Assembly (NCBI GenBank): GCA_034670405.1 | Contig: JAXDDX010000050.1 | Coordinates: forward strand, 1,042,501-1,106,500 | Source: Hoplostethus atlanticus | Taxonomy: Eukaryota; Chordata; Actinopteri; Trachichthyiformes; Trachichthyidae | DNA: 64,000 bases | Reading direction: 5' to 3' | Part shown: positions 53,301 to 64,000 of the stretch, one piece after another | How positions within the stretch are numbered: position 1 is the stretch's first letter | Layout: every line of letters starts with the position of its first letter | Notes under the pieces: model-generated | What the model saw: only the letters and a program-made list of their open reading frames with translations | Databases searched by the model: none | Told to the model about the DNA's origin: nothing | Program-made: the position numbers and the translations under genes

Positions 53301-56300
53301 ATGTTGGACTATGAGACATCCAAGACACATTTTGTCACTGTAATTGTGAAGGTAATGGTTGTATCACAACTCATTGCATTGTGCTATGCTGTCATGCTGC
53401 TCTATAAGTTAACCAACTGTATTTTCATTTTAAATACTTTTCCAAATCAGAAAAAAACTGTGTCTGTATGTGAATTGAAAAAAGTTGATCTTGAAAAAAA
53501 GTTAATGAAAAAACATTAAAACAGTCCCCAAAGAGGTGGGCCACAGTCCACGAGAAACTGTGATGCTTCATGGCATATCTTGCTATTATTCTAGTCATAT
53601 ACTGTCTGGAGATTCTATGATCACAGTTTGTAAATCACATTACATTTGTTCCAGGATGGTGGTGGGAATTTTAATGGCCGGGAGCAGTTTTTGTCATCCA
53701 CTGCTACCCTGACCATCAATGTGATAGATGCACAGGACACTCCGCCATCTTTTATTGGGACGCCGTACTTTGGCTACATTTATGAAGTCTCAGTGCCAGT
53801 GAGTATGATGACATCATTCAGTCACATTCCCCTTTGATTGCACCCTGAAGTTACAAGCAGTGGGTATATCATCTGCACATTTCACAATTCTTTTGTAATA
53901 AATTTGCCACTGACTTTATTGTGAAAATTAGGAGAATGATTCATACTGGAGTTGGTTCCTAGGTGAATAACCTAATGCAAAGTGCAGTTTATAGTTTTAT
54001 GACATTTAATTGGACGGAGGCTGCAGAATCCTTGCATGCCTACTGGCTGTCCTCTTTGCTGGGTAAAAGCCCTGCTTTAGTGGATCGCCCTAAATGTCAC
54101 TTTGGATTTTTTTGAAACAGCATGACACAGTCTAAATGTTTTCATGAGAAGATCTGATTAAGCACAGTGTGATGTTGCATGTGTGGAACATTAAGCCCTA
54201 GAATGACAGTATTTCATGTACATATTATTATCACATGCATATATTTTTATATAGGCTGCAGTCATATGTTCCCTTGTTGTTCATGACAAGGAAAAGCAGT
54301 AATACTTTTAAGTACAGTACACAAAATTTGCACCACTTGGTTACCCTGGTTACCCTACAATTTATTATCAATCATGTTTCACCAAATATATTAATTTGTT
54401 TAACAGCACAAATCTATCTGATAAATAATCTATTCCCAGGGATCTGAAATATTCACTGTTGTTGCCAAAGACGGTGATGTGGGGAACCCAAATCCAATCA
54501 GTTACTCATTTGACAGTGGTAAGCATCTCACCTTCCTAGCAGACTTTCCAAGTATTGCTGGTTTATTACAACAATATCTAGTCATTTTGATGGCAGTGTA
54601 TTGTTTACATAGTTGCATAAAATGCTAATAAAATAAAGTTAAAGAAATAAAGCAAATGAAGAATTTAACTGTCTTTCCGCAGGTGATGATGGTGTTTTTG
54701 GCATCAATAAAACAAGTGGTTGTATCAGCTTGCTGACTCACCCCATGTATCTTAAGAGAGAGATATTCAACATTAAAGTCAAGGTAAAATTCATTCAGCC
54801 ATTTTGTTAGGGCCAACTGCCAAATCAAATGCAACATTTAATCAAATGCCCGAATGTTTCTATTTTGCTAAAATTGGTAGAGAAAACATTGAACACGTTT
54901 TATGACTGCTGACTACATAAATCACACATGTGGAATGACCTGCATCTTTATTACCCTGTGTGTCCAGGCTTCAGAGGTAGGCCTTGACAGCAACATCGTG
55001 GACTATGGGTTGACCACAGTGGTGATCTGGGTGGTTGACCTGAACAATAATCGGCCCACTTTCTATGGGCAGAAGGGCCCACAGAACATATTTGAGCTGA
55101 CCATGTACGAGCATCCTCCAGAGGGGGAGATACTCAGGGGGCTGAAGATCACCGTCAATGATTCCGATCAGGTGGAGTAATTTACTAATCCTCAATATTT
55201 TCCCATACATTGACGCATTCACTGATTACTGATTGAGAAGACATCAACTCTTAACATTTGTATTGTTGCCTTTGAAAGCTACCTCAATTACCCAGAGAGA
55301 AAAGAACACTGTTTGCTATTATATAAATGTTATTTGCATGATGTTACGCTACTTTTCTGATCAAAAGTGTCTGGCTTGCTGTCTGTGAAATGACATTAAA
55401 CCCACTGCCATTATAACAAGTCCATTTTGAAATTAGATACATCTGAATGTAAGCCAACACAAATAAAAAGGTCCATCCTAACCATGCCATTTGTCAGCTT
55501 ATGCAAGTCCCTTTGTGTTTCCAGTTCCTCCCATGACTCTAGTCCAAATGGCTGATGTTCACCTGAAAACATAACCTCTGATAATACTGTTACAAAATCA
55601 GGGCGTCTGTTTTCCTGTTCTGTTTTCCCAGAACAGGAATATCATGTTCCATTAAGAATAATATTGATGGACCAGATACCCTATTGATTTATTTCATATT
55701 GATGATGAAAAGATACACAGCTTGATGTAAAAAGATGCATGCTTTTACATTGATTGAATGGACAATACTGTGGTTGGTTTGCGGTGGCTTTGTAATAAAT
55801 GCAGATTACTATAAATAGGTTCATGCATGTATATCACAACCCTACCATGTTCTGTAGAGAGACAATTTCAGGGAAACAATTTGAGCATGTAAGGTTTATT
55901 GTAGTGTGTAATAGTGTATTGTAATAGTGTGTGTTGTGTACTTACAGGGTGCTAATGCTAAATTCAATCTGAGACTGATTGGACCAGGAAGGATGCTGCG
56001 AGTCGTCCCTCAGACAGTACTCAATGAGGCCCAGGTCACAATCCTAGTAGAGGACTCTGCTGCTATGGACTATGAGAAACATCACTTTCTCACATACAAG
56101 GTTAACCCATTTTATCTTTCTCATTTGGTTTCCCTTCAAAAGAACTAACTGCACAAGGCACTAGATTAAAATAGGATTAAAAAGACACAAATGCACACAT
56201 TTCTGCATACATGGCAGTGATATTTAAGGGGATTATAAGTAATGGCATCTATATGAAATTCTGCTTTTCATTTTTTGTTATTACTTTAAATATTTCCTTC

Positions 56301-56861
56301 CCCCAGCTACTTGCAGTTGAGATTGATACACCAGAGCGATTCAGCGCCACAGCAGACATTGTCATTCATCTCCTGGACACCAATGACAATGCGCCTAAAT
56401 TCTCCTCAGATTACTACATTGCTCGAATTCCCGAAAATTCACCCGGTGGCTCCAATGTTGTGTCAGTGACGGTGAGTGAGTGTTCATCCTGTCTAAAAAT
56501 ACATGCCATCACCAATGAACGTCATTCACTCTGGGCTAAAGAGGAATACTGATTCTTTTTTTTAAATGTGGAAGAGAGCCATTAATACCCTAAATGTTTT
56601 GAGGGGTTGGGATAATATGTGAAAACATGTAGATAAAAGCTAAGCTGCCAGATGGCTATCACTTTCATTTCGTTGTGTAACACCAAATTCCCAGATTTTT
56701 CTAATGCTTAGAAGCACATGCAGCTGCAGCACAAAAATATGTGCAAATACCATGCATCATTTTATGAACATGTTTGGTTTTCTTCATGTTCCATTTACCA
56801 TGTGTAATATCTACATATATAACTATATCTATATCAATATATATATTGATATTGCTATTTC

Positions 56862-56935
<74 letters not shown>

Positions 56936-59900
56936 GCCTTTGCCTTTGTCAGCAGTTCATCAGCCTTGTGGAGGCTGAAAGCACTGGGGAGCCTCACTAA
57001 TAAATCCTGCCCTTGCGTGAACACCACAGAGGCTCATCACTGTGATCCAGGCAATTTCAATTAGATGAAAGAACCGCCAACTAGTGACCTTGGATGCATG
57101 GAGACAGAAAACATGCATTCCTGCAAAGGCAGTCAGATTATCTGATAATATGATGATGTTCCTGTGACATCAAAATACAAGGTCTTTATAGCTGACCCCT
57201 GTAACATTGTGTTCAAATCCAGCATAGATACATTCACTTTACTTATTTCATGGTGGGAGCCAGTCCACCTTGTTGGGCATTCAGAATTGAAAAATCTAGC
57301 ATCACAATATATCCAAACTGGAAATATTAATTTTAAGGCATTATCGCGCTAACAAACACTACACAGTAGAGAGAACAGCAGTGGAGGTAGAAAGTGAGGC
57401 GATGGCACACACAATGTAGGTCCCAAGCCAGACCTGAACTCACGATGCAAGCACTTGGTATGTGTCTTGGCTTGCTGAGCCACATATTCAACCAAATCCC
57501 ATAGAAAAGAATTACAAATAACCCTCATAAGTGTGTTTCCTATGTTGAACTGAACTACAGACCTCTGCAAGTGTTACAACCAAACTCATAGCATATTTGT
57601 CTCTTTTCTGCTTGTCTACAGGCAACAGATCCAGACTCGGGCCTTTGGGGTGAAGTAAAGTACTCCATCTATGGCTCAGGGGCTGACTTGTGAGTACAGT
57701 AACATAACTTTGGTTGGCCTTTGCCAGAAGGTGTAGCTAGGTATTATGGGCCAATGCAATTTCATATTTGAACTTGGTTCTGTTTGTTTCATAAATTCAC
57801 CTAAGCACTGTAGTACCTCAGAGGATTTGTTGGTATTTTCTTTCAATTCCATTTTATTAGATTCCGAGTAGAAATCTAACTTCAAAGAAAAGGGCTCAGT
57901 CACTCAGCTCTCTTAGTGATATCAGTGAATGTACCCTCACTCATCATATTATTCAAGCCAGTTTGATTATTTGAAGTTTGAAGTGTTGAGTTATGTGTAG
58001 GTGCTGTGATGTATATAAACAGACAGGTGTAAGTCAGTAAGCACATCTTGAATCTCTCTTCTAGGCTCTTTCCCAACAAAGTACTTGGTACCAAGAAATG
58101 CTGGAGAATTGGAGGCCTCTGAGTGCAGATTTTGAGCTCTGTAGCAATTGATTTGTGAGGAAATACAGTATGTGGCATCACGTGGTGTCTAGGAGAGTGA
58201 TTTCTAAAAATACACACAGGAGAGAGATTTGGAATACTTTTAGCTTAGTGCATACTTTTTGGTCAAAACAATCTGTTGTATAACAGGATCACTTGAGGAT
58301 ACTTCAAACCCTCTTTCCTAATTTTAAAAATGCCTCATTGTTTATTTTGTAATGAAGTGCTGTGTAGCTGCATTTCTTGGTTCTGTGTCTGCATATACTA
58401 AGCATTTTTCTCATGTGTACTCTTTTTCTAAGCAAACCTCCTTTGATACATTACAGTACATCACTATACACAAGACCATGTAGTCCTGATCTCTGCCTGC
58501 TAGTCCTCTGTCTTTGTTAATCCTCTAATGGGATTGGAGGGGGAAATAGACTGTCCTTTGCTTCCAATTACCTTGCAATGTCACAAAGTCACAGTAGGGT
58601 ACTAGACAAGTCAGTCACTGAAAAAACTAATTCTATTCTTGTTCTCTATGTTATTTTTAGCACTAGAGTGCAACATCACTGTGGTGCAATGATTAGTTGT
58701 CTACCTATCATGACTGACCTGGAAAACCACACTGTGTCTTACATTGAGAGCAGGATGGATAAGAGCTACCTTTAAGCTCTAAGTGCAGTTTGGGTGAAAA
58801 GTCTTAAACTTGAACAATCAACAACAGATTAATTTCCTGTTATAGCAGGATCTGCCTTTGTTGCCACTTCAGCTGTTACAATAACAACCTTGCCATGGTC
58901 TTTCAAGGATTATGCTTTCCTGGAATAATGATCCAATTGGCTCCTACATATAGTAACAATGATAATGAATGATGTGTTGCTTGATCTTATTGCTCTTACA
59001 TACCATCCGTGTAATTTGACTTGGCATTCATGTCAAATAAAACAAATAAAACCATTAAGGTTTAAATCCCTGCAACGTATTAGAAAATCTATCTGCAAGA
59101 AGTAAGCGAGTAGCACTCTCCCCTCCTTCCAGCACCATCAAGGTGCCCTTGAGCCAAGTGCTTAACCCCAATTGCTCCAGTAGAGTTGTTCATTGGTCTG
59201 TAGTAGAGCACAGTGACTGCCCCACATATGAATGAGTGTAAAGCAGGGCATTGTTAAATCTCAGTAAGCCTTCTTTGGACAAAATAAAGGTTTAGTCACA
59301 ATAGTCACAATCAATAAATAAGTGGACCTCTTAAGGGCCATGTGGAAAAACATTGCATGCAGCATGGCATTATATTGTATGGTTATGGTATATTTTGGAT
59401 TACATTTCTAAAAAGTAACATTTCACTGATGTTGCCTCTATTACAGGTTCCTGATACAGCCTATATCTGGGATCATCTACACCCAGCCATGGGCAAGCCT
59501 GGATGCAGAGTTGAGAGCCAAGTATAACTTCTATGTGAAGGCAGAAGACGGAGAGGGAAAGTACAGCCTGGCTGAGGTCTTTGTGACTGTGTTGGACCTG
59601 AATGATCACCCACCCGAGTTCAACGAGAACTTCCTAGAGAAGACCATGGTCATCGGAGCACCAGTAAAAATAGAGGTATTTGCTTTTGTGAAAAGTAATG
59701 GCTGTGAGTCTCAGATAAAGTTAAACCCAGAATAATTCCACTATTCTTGTTGTTTTGATTAACTGCATCTGCACAGGCCATAGACGATGACGCAGAGGAA
59801 CCCAACAATGTCATTGAGTACTCCATCATGAAAGCTGACCCAGACAACATCTTTGACATTAACGCTGACACAGGGGAGATCATGCTGAAGTCCTACATCA

Positions 59901-62784
59901 AGTCACTGGACATCGTTCAGAACATCACCAACCAGAAGGACTGCACCTGGTCATTGGTGGTCCAGGCTCGGGACCGGGGCCAGCCCTCCTTCAGCACCAC
60001 TGCAGTCCTCAAGATTGACATCACTGAAGCTGTAAGTTGCAACAGAGTAGAAAGGAGCAGTCTGTCAATTAAACCCATAGTGCTTCCTGAAGGAAATAAG
60101 TTATTAACAGTTACGAGAAGATAAGATGAGATGAGATGAGATGAGATGAGATAAAATAAGATAAGATAAGATACCTTTTCCAGTATTTGGCATATTTTAG
60201 TCATCTGAGATGTATAGAAGTAACAGTAAAAAAGTGAAATCTACAGTCATTGCCATAATTCCTAACTGGGAAAATCATTTAGATTTGTGCAACACATCAA
60301 CCAAGCAGGGGCTCATTTTACTTGCATGACAAGTCCCCAAAACAGCCTGTAAATCGCTGTATATAAGTTGTTAAAAAGATCTCTAAACAACTTTTGTTTT
60401 ATGAAAAAAAAAATACAGATGGCATAAAATTGGTGAGAAAGATCCTTCTTTAATGATCCCCATCATTTCTGTGGCGAAAATGAATGAATGAACTAGCCAA
60501 TATTAATAGGATACAGCAAAGAAAATAGAATATGAATAAGAATAGAACAAATAAACGTAACACAACTGACAATTACAACATAACATAACAACATAAAAAT
60601 AGGTTTTCTATGAAAAGTATGAAAAATATCTGGATTGTGTATGGTGCAGGGTGTATGTAGGGTGTGCAAAATAACAGCAGTACATACTGAAAGAATAATT
60701 AAAAAAATGAAAGAAATTCAAATGAAAATGAGAAGATATATGCAATATATAACAAATGAGACAAATATGATAATATGAAGAAAATATATTTTAGAATTTA
60801 CAGCATGTGCAAAATGAGCATCATATTCACATTAACAGACCTATGAATGTGAATATGATGCTCATTTTGCACATAAGGCCATAGGTATGTACAGAGAGTG
60901 TCTAGGTGTGCAGACATGCATTATAAAAAATGACTCACCTTATAAAATATATTCAATTTACAGATGTAGATAGCATATGTACAATGTGCAATGTGCAGCA
61001 CTATTTGTAGTCATGTTCATGCTCATTTCCTCCAAATTTCTAATGTTTAGTTATCCTTTTCTATCAATAATTTGCAATACAAGCCCCAAATCTAGTGTGA
61101 ACATGAATTCAACGTGGAGCTGCATTTCCTTAGTTAGAATCCCAGTAGCAAATGTTCTGCTTAATTGTTTCTTCAGTTTCAATTAGAGTCCGTGTCTACA
61201 CTATGGTATGTGAGGAGTGTTGAAACATCCCAGCAAGTCATATGCAAAGATGATTACAGCCTTTCTGCAGCACAGTTCTCACCAACACAGCCCAAGATAT
61301 CAGCTTCAATCAGTTTGCTTAGATAGTAATTTAGCAGCCAGCCAGCCAGCCAGCGAATCTCATACACATGCAATTGTTGTGCTTTCAGATCAAATCCAGA
61401 TTTTTCTCATACTTCTTGGGCCTAAGGAAACGTCCAGGGGTTGTCTTTGGGATTTGTTTGACCACTGTCACCCTCGCCATTTCACTGACAATCTTCATTT
61501 CAACACTAATATACTGGAACTCTGTGAAAAAGTCACGTATCAAACCTCAGGGCAAGATCAGAAAGATTATAAGGAGGCATGTGGCATAAATGAAGCTTGC
61601 CTTGAGATCATCAGCACAGCAGCACTGTTGTTTTTACTTGGTTTTTACTCGGTACTAAGAATTTCTGGCATTTTATTTGGATAAGTTGTTGTACGAGGAT
61701 AAGGTTGTATCTGTAAAAGAGTACAGGAGCACAATTTAGCACAATATATTTGGTTTGATTTTCCAAAATCCAATGAATGGATTCATTCTGGTTTGTAGTT
61801 TTTAACATAAATTCATACCATTTCATTCTCAAATGCAATGCTGAATGGTCTCAGCTATGGGTGTCCCGATCAACCCTTCTGATCTTGTCTTGACAAAATG
61901 TGAGAAAAAGAGAATAGTTTATTAAAGTATAATTTCAAAAAGTAAAGTATAAAAGTATAAAGCCTGTATCATAGGCAAAAGCTCCCAGAACGATATATAC
62001 AGTTTCTTCTGACATTATGAGTATACTGTAATATTGGCAGTAACTCATATGTCTCTTTGGCAGCAGTAATGTTTTGCACCTCAAACAATGTCTTTTGGCC
62101 AAATGATAATACATGCAGTACCACACACAAGGGACAATAGATACGAGTTAATCATTGTGTCTGACAGTATATGATTTCAGTCCCATGGATGTGACTTCTC
62201 CCTGTGCTCTTTTACAGACCCAACTCAGTGGGGGGCCTTTGGCATCATTTTTATTGCAGAGTAGAGACAAGCCTTTGCAGATCCTAGGCATGCTCGCTGG
62301 TGTCATTAGTGTCATGGTCATAGTCACAGTCATCATCTCCACTGCAATGTTCATGCGCAACAAAAAGTCCAACCGGATCCTGCCCAATCGCCGTATAAAG
62401 AGGAGACCACAGCACCAGCAGAACTGGACCATCAAGAACCCCTTCAAGAAACCAGAGAACCCTGGAGAGAAATTCCGTGTTGCAGAACAAGAACAAGAAC
62501 CAGAACAGGAGGTCATCGTGGAGAATGTCAACTATAACAACAATATCGGCAATGTTGTCAGACAGTGGCCCCCGCCTCCACCACCTTGTGCCCCCTATCT
62601 GCCCCCTCCACCCCCCTCCTACATACCAGGCGACAGGCAGTGGGCGGTACCTACCGTATCAGCAGCAGTGGCAGCCAGGCCTAAAAGGAAACCACAAATG
62701 AACAGACGGGACACTGTGAACAAAGCATTCGTTTCAGAGCTCAAAATGAGACTGGAGCAGAAGAGGATGCAGAACCAATACTAA
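50346..62784 (+). CDS. cdhr1: cadherin-related family member 1 (photoreceptor cadherin, protocadherin-21)
   Basis: Single-pass cadherin located at the base of photoreceptor outer segments, needed for disc assembly; human mutations cause cone-rod dystrophy. Seventeen coding exons with consistent phases: 50346-50403, 51019-51114, 51675-51820, 51945-51995, 52109-52198, 52458-52544, 53235-53351, 53655-53798, 54440-54518, 54683-54783, 54968-55171, 55948-56100, 56307-56471, 57622-57689, 59447-59675, 59777-60031, 62218-62784. Total 869 residues (human 859). Signal peptide about 1-20. Six cadherin repeats to about 681; the first five end in calcium-binding linkers DANDERP (about 128), DAQDTPP (240), DLNNNRP (347), DTNDNAP (466) and DLNDHPP (570); the DAQD and DLNN departures also occur in human. 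Transmembrane helix about 702-726, then basic [11 protein letters not shown], a proline-rich stretch and a conserved QWAVPTVS motif. Teleosts carry cdhr1a and cdhr1b; which one this is I cannot tell. Confidence 0.97.
55172..55947 (+). other. cdhr1 intron 11
   Basis: 776 bases between a GTGGAG donor and a TTACAG acceptor. AT-rich sequence, no repeat or exon recognised. Confidence 0.8.
56863..56935. repeat. (GATA)n microsatellite
   Basis: About 18 uninterrupted GATA/ATAG units, preceded by a short palindromic TATCAATATATATATTGATA (56832-56851). Confidence 0.96.
57355..57490 (-). mobile_element. tRNA-derived SINE-like copy in cdhr1 intron 13
   Basis: On the minus strand the sequence begins GTGGCTCAGCAAGCCAAG (A-box-like, near 57482) followed by GTGAGTTCAGGTCTGG (degenerate B-box, near 57441) and a pyrimidine-rich tail TCGCCTCACTTTCTACC. 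This order is that of fish tRNA-derived SINEs. It is not called as a tRNA because the cloverleaf stems are not formed. Confidence 0.45.
57690..59446 (+). other. cdhr1 intron 14
   Basis: The longest intron before the transmembrane exons apart from intron 16. Contains a dispersed-repeat-like stretch at 59100-59240; otherwise no structure recognised. Confidence 0.8.
59100..59240. repeat. dispersed fish repeat-like stretch
   Basis: Includes the wording AAGGTGCCCTTGAGCCAAGTGCTTAACCCC..TTGCTCCAG, which recurs widely in teleost introns in my recollection. Family and ends not determined. Confidence 0.4.
60118..60172. repeat. (AGATG)n/(AGATA)n microsatellite
   Basis: Pentamers GATAA, GATGA and GATAA follow one another. 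Runs of this type often mark the 3' end of fish retroposons, consistent with the neighbouring repeat-like sequence. Confidence 0.9.
60805..60874. repeat. perfect 29-base inverted repeat with 12-base spacer
   Basis: Bases 60805-60833 are exactly complementary to 60846-60874; key words are GTGCAAAATGAGC in the first arm and GCTCATTTTGCAC in the second. Transcribed RNA would fold into an uninterrupted hairpin. It lies in cdhr1 intron 16 inside probable retroposon-derived DNA. Confidence 0.95.
61389..61589 (+). CDS. cdhr1: alternative transmembrane/terminal exon of cdhr1
   Basis: A 201-base frame directly after an acceptor (GTGCTTTCAG, AG at 61387-61388), in phase 0, the same phase left by the exon 16 donor at 60031/60032 and required by exon 17. 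It encodes 66 residues and TAA (61587-61589). The order of features matches exon 17: S-(Y)-FL near the start, K/R-P, a hydrophobic helix of about 22 residues beginning with G, the word IST inside the helix, then KKSRIKP against KKSNRILP and basic residues. The product would share the six cadherin repeats but have only about 20 basic cytoplasmic residues, total 747. A possible poly-A signal ATTAAA is at 61921-61926. Homology to exon 17 suggests exon duplication. It could be a decayed exon, but there are no stops or frameshifts in it. Confidence 0.7.
   Translation: MKSRFFSYFLGLRKRPGVVFGICLTTVTLAISLTIFISTLIYWNSVKKSRIKPQGKIRKIIRRHVA
61590..62217 (+). other. cdhr1 intron 16, second part
   Basis: AT-rich sequence between the alternative exon and exon 17; it would be the 3' untranslated region of the short isoform. 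ATTAAA at 61921. Acceptor for exon 17 is CTTTTACAG ending at 62217. No other feature seen. Confidence 0.7.
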
Positions 62785-62786
62785 AG

Positions 62787-62787
<1 letters not shown>

Positions 62788-62849
<62 letters not shown>

Positions 62850-62850
62850 T
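62788..62850. repeat. (GT)n microsatellite in the cdhr1 3' UTR
   Basis: Starts at the fourth base after the cdhr1 stop codon and runs for about 30 GT units with one TA interruption near the end. In the mRNA it is a long GU repeat. Confidence 0.97.
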
Positions 62851-63316
62851 TATAATTTACATCAGAACAGCTTACTTTATCACCAATGTGAAACATTAAA
62901 TTGTCATATCTACAACCATTCAAAATGTGTTTGTGATTCAGTACCAATCAATATGTGTTTGTGGTTCAACTTTCTGTATCACTTTAGAAAGATAAATCCA
63001 CCATTCAAAACTTTTGTTGATACAGTAGTTGTTTAAACTTCTTCACCCCAGATCCCTTGTAGGGAATGAAGTCATATACAAGATGTCAACAAGCAAGGCT
63101 GTTCATTTGGTATCCAACCAAGCTCCTTACAAGAGATTTCATGACGCTTGAACTGACTAAAGAGATCAACCCAAGGGAAGTGGACTAAACTGGTCACCTT
63201 ATGAAGACCTATAATCCTACTGCCCAGGTGTAAAGCAATGTTTAACTGAAAACAATAGCCATTTCACATTTCTCAATATCCTTCAAAATCATTATAATTA
63301 AAAGTGTGAGGTCATA
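62851..63316 (+). other. cdhr1 3' untranslated / intergenic DNA
   Basis: No coding sequence. ATTAAA words near 62895 and 63296 are possible poly-A signals for cdhr1; no AATAAA found. Confidence 0.5.
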
Positions 63317-63511
63317 TCATTGCATCTCAGGTGGGATATCAGGCGAGTCCAGGAGACTCATATCACTAAACTGTAGACTGTGGAGCGCAATGAAACTTGG
63401 AATTAGTCTGACAACAGAGACAGGCCTTCTGCCATAGGTTGTCGCCATCAGCTCAAGGCTTAAGACTGACACTTTGTTAATGAGCCTGTGGATGTACTCC
63501 ACTGCCCCTTC
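63317..63511 (-). CDS. candidate last exon of an unidentified convergent gene
   Basis: On the minus strand a pyrimidine-rich tract and acceptor (CCTCTTCCCTGTCTCCAG, AG at 63513-63512) is followed directly by 64 open codons and TGA (63319-63317). The predicted peptide begins EGAVEYIHRLINKVSVLSLE and ends SPDIPPEMQ; it has no low-complexity sequence and looks like a helical globular C terminus. I do not recognise the family. No matching upstream exon with a donor is visible before the window edge, so the rest of the gene would lie beyond 64000. It could still be chance: one short frame plus an acceptor is modest evidence. Confidence 0.35.
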   Translation of the reverse strand, partial: EGAVEYIHRLINKVSVLSLELMATTYGRRPVSVVRLIPSFIALHSLQFSDMSLLDSPDIPPEMQ

Positions 63512-64000
63512 CTGGAGACAGGGAAGAGGCTGTTAGGGCCACAGCTAAGTAACCAGAGTTTGTTATCAAGAAGGTCTATAAACACAAGTTTGAGATCAGC
63601 TACATTCCCCAAATCCCCTAAACATGACATGACTGTAGGGTTACTTTGTTGTTTCCCTCTGGTGATTGCTATGAGATGGCAAGGAAAAGCAACTGGTGGG
63701 TTGAGATGCAACATGTGGAAAGCCTATGCCAGAAATTATAAGAACACTGTACAGAACAATGAAATATTGTTAAAGTGAACCAGAGGTTAAATTCACTGAA
63801 AGGGGGTCTATTTGTGTCTTATGAGAGATTAATGAAGATAGCCTTACACAGCAGTGCAACATCCAAATGAAATTTCTTGTTTTAAACAAAACATGTTGTT
63901 CAAAACACCAAATAGGCTCCATACTGTCCCTTTTCCTCTCCTTAAATGCAGTGTTTATGTGAGCACTACCAATTATGAAGTTACACTGAACCACTCACTG
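63512..64000. other. right edge, no feature resolved
   Basis: Would be the intron upstream of the candidate minus-strand exon. Open frames on the minus strand at 63460-63714 and 63770-63994 have no splice support or motif. Confidence 0.5.

Larger units (their letters stand above)
56472..57621 (+). other. cdhr1 intron 13
   Basis: Contains a GATA microsatellite (56863-56935) and a tRNA-derived SINE-like stretch (57355-57490). No extra exon recognised. Confidence 0.8.
60032..61388 (+). other. cdhr1 intron 16, first part (up to the alternative exon)
   Basis: Holds a pentanucleotide microsatellite (60118-60172), a retroposon-derived AT-rich stretch with the wording CTTTAATGATCCCCAT (about 60447-60600), a perfect 29-base inverted repeat (60805-60874) and short GCCA repeats (61338-61355). 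Donor at 60032 is GTAAGT, a strong consensus. Confidence 0.75.

Noticed and set aside
56863..56935. possible CRISPR-like or minisatellite array
   Set aside because: It is a plain GATA tetranucleotide microsatellite with no spacers, in a vertebrate genome.
57355..57490. possible tRNA gene on the minus strand
   Set aside because: A- and B-box-like words are present but degenerate, no acceptor or anticodon stems form, and a SINE-like tail follows.
61217..61684. 155-codon plus-strand frame overlapping the alternative cdhr1 exon
   Set aside because: It is in a different frame from the segment homologous to exon 17, has no motif and starts in ordinary intron sequence.

Overview
The window is vertebrate genomic DNA, and everything readable points to a teleost fish. 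The genes are split by spliceosomal introns (GT..AG, typically 100-1,500 bases). Intergenic and intronic DNA is dense in long CA/GT, GA/TC and GATA microsatellites. The recognisable interspersed repeats (SINE tails, LINE scraps, a small endogenous retrovirus) are of the kinds common in fish. Both identified proteins are close to human CDHR1 and CHST3 as I recall them, but diverged as expected for fish. I cannot name the species.

Layout. Bases 1 to about 35.3 kb are a gene desert: no reading frame looks coding, but there are about a dozen microsatellites, one pair of diverged duplicate blocks (28.46 and 30.29 kb) and several AT-rich stretches full of homeodomain-like TAATTA/ATTAAT words that resemble conserved non-coding elements. 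From 38.4 down to 35.4 kb (minus strand) lies chst3, a chondroitin 6-O-sulfotransferase, in three coding exons. A 431-base direct tandem duplication has copied the splice acceptor and first 39 bases of its second coding exon into the preceding intron. A CpG-richer stretch at 40.6-41.25 kb is the likely chst3 promoter. At 42.60-44.78 kb sits a nearly intact-ended but internally gutted retrovirus-like element: LTRs of 482 and 474 bases, GCAAG target duplication, primer-binding-site-like and polypurine sequences, and only an Env membrane-anchor remnant.

From 50.35 to 62.78 kb (plus strand) lies cdhr1, the photoreceptor cadherin. I could trace 17 coding exons with matching splice phases throughout, giving 869 residues: signal peptide, six cadherin repeats, one transmembrane helix and a proline-rich cytoplasmic tail. 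Between exons 16 and 17 is what looks like a second, homologous transmembrane exon ending in its own stop codon. It would give a 747-residue isoform with the same ectodomain but a short basic tail. This is the most interesting observation in the window. At the right edge a minus-strand frame of 64 codons behind a strong acceptor may be the last exon of an unidentified convergent gene.

The two genes are divergently transcribed from an intergenic region of about 9-12 kb and have no known functional link. chst3 acts in Golgi chondroitin sulfate synthesis; cdhr1 acts at the base of photoreceptor outer segments. All exon boundaries are hand-read from sequence and remembered homologues; no alignment or transcript data were available.
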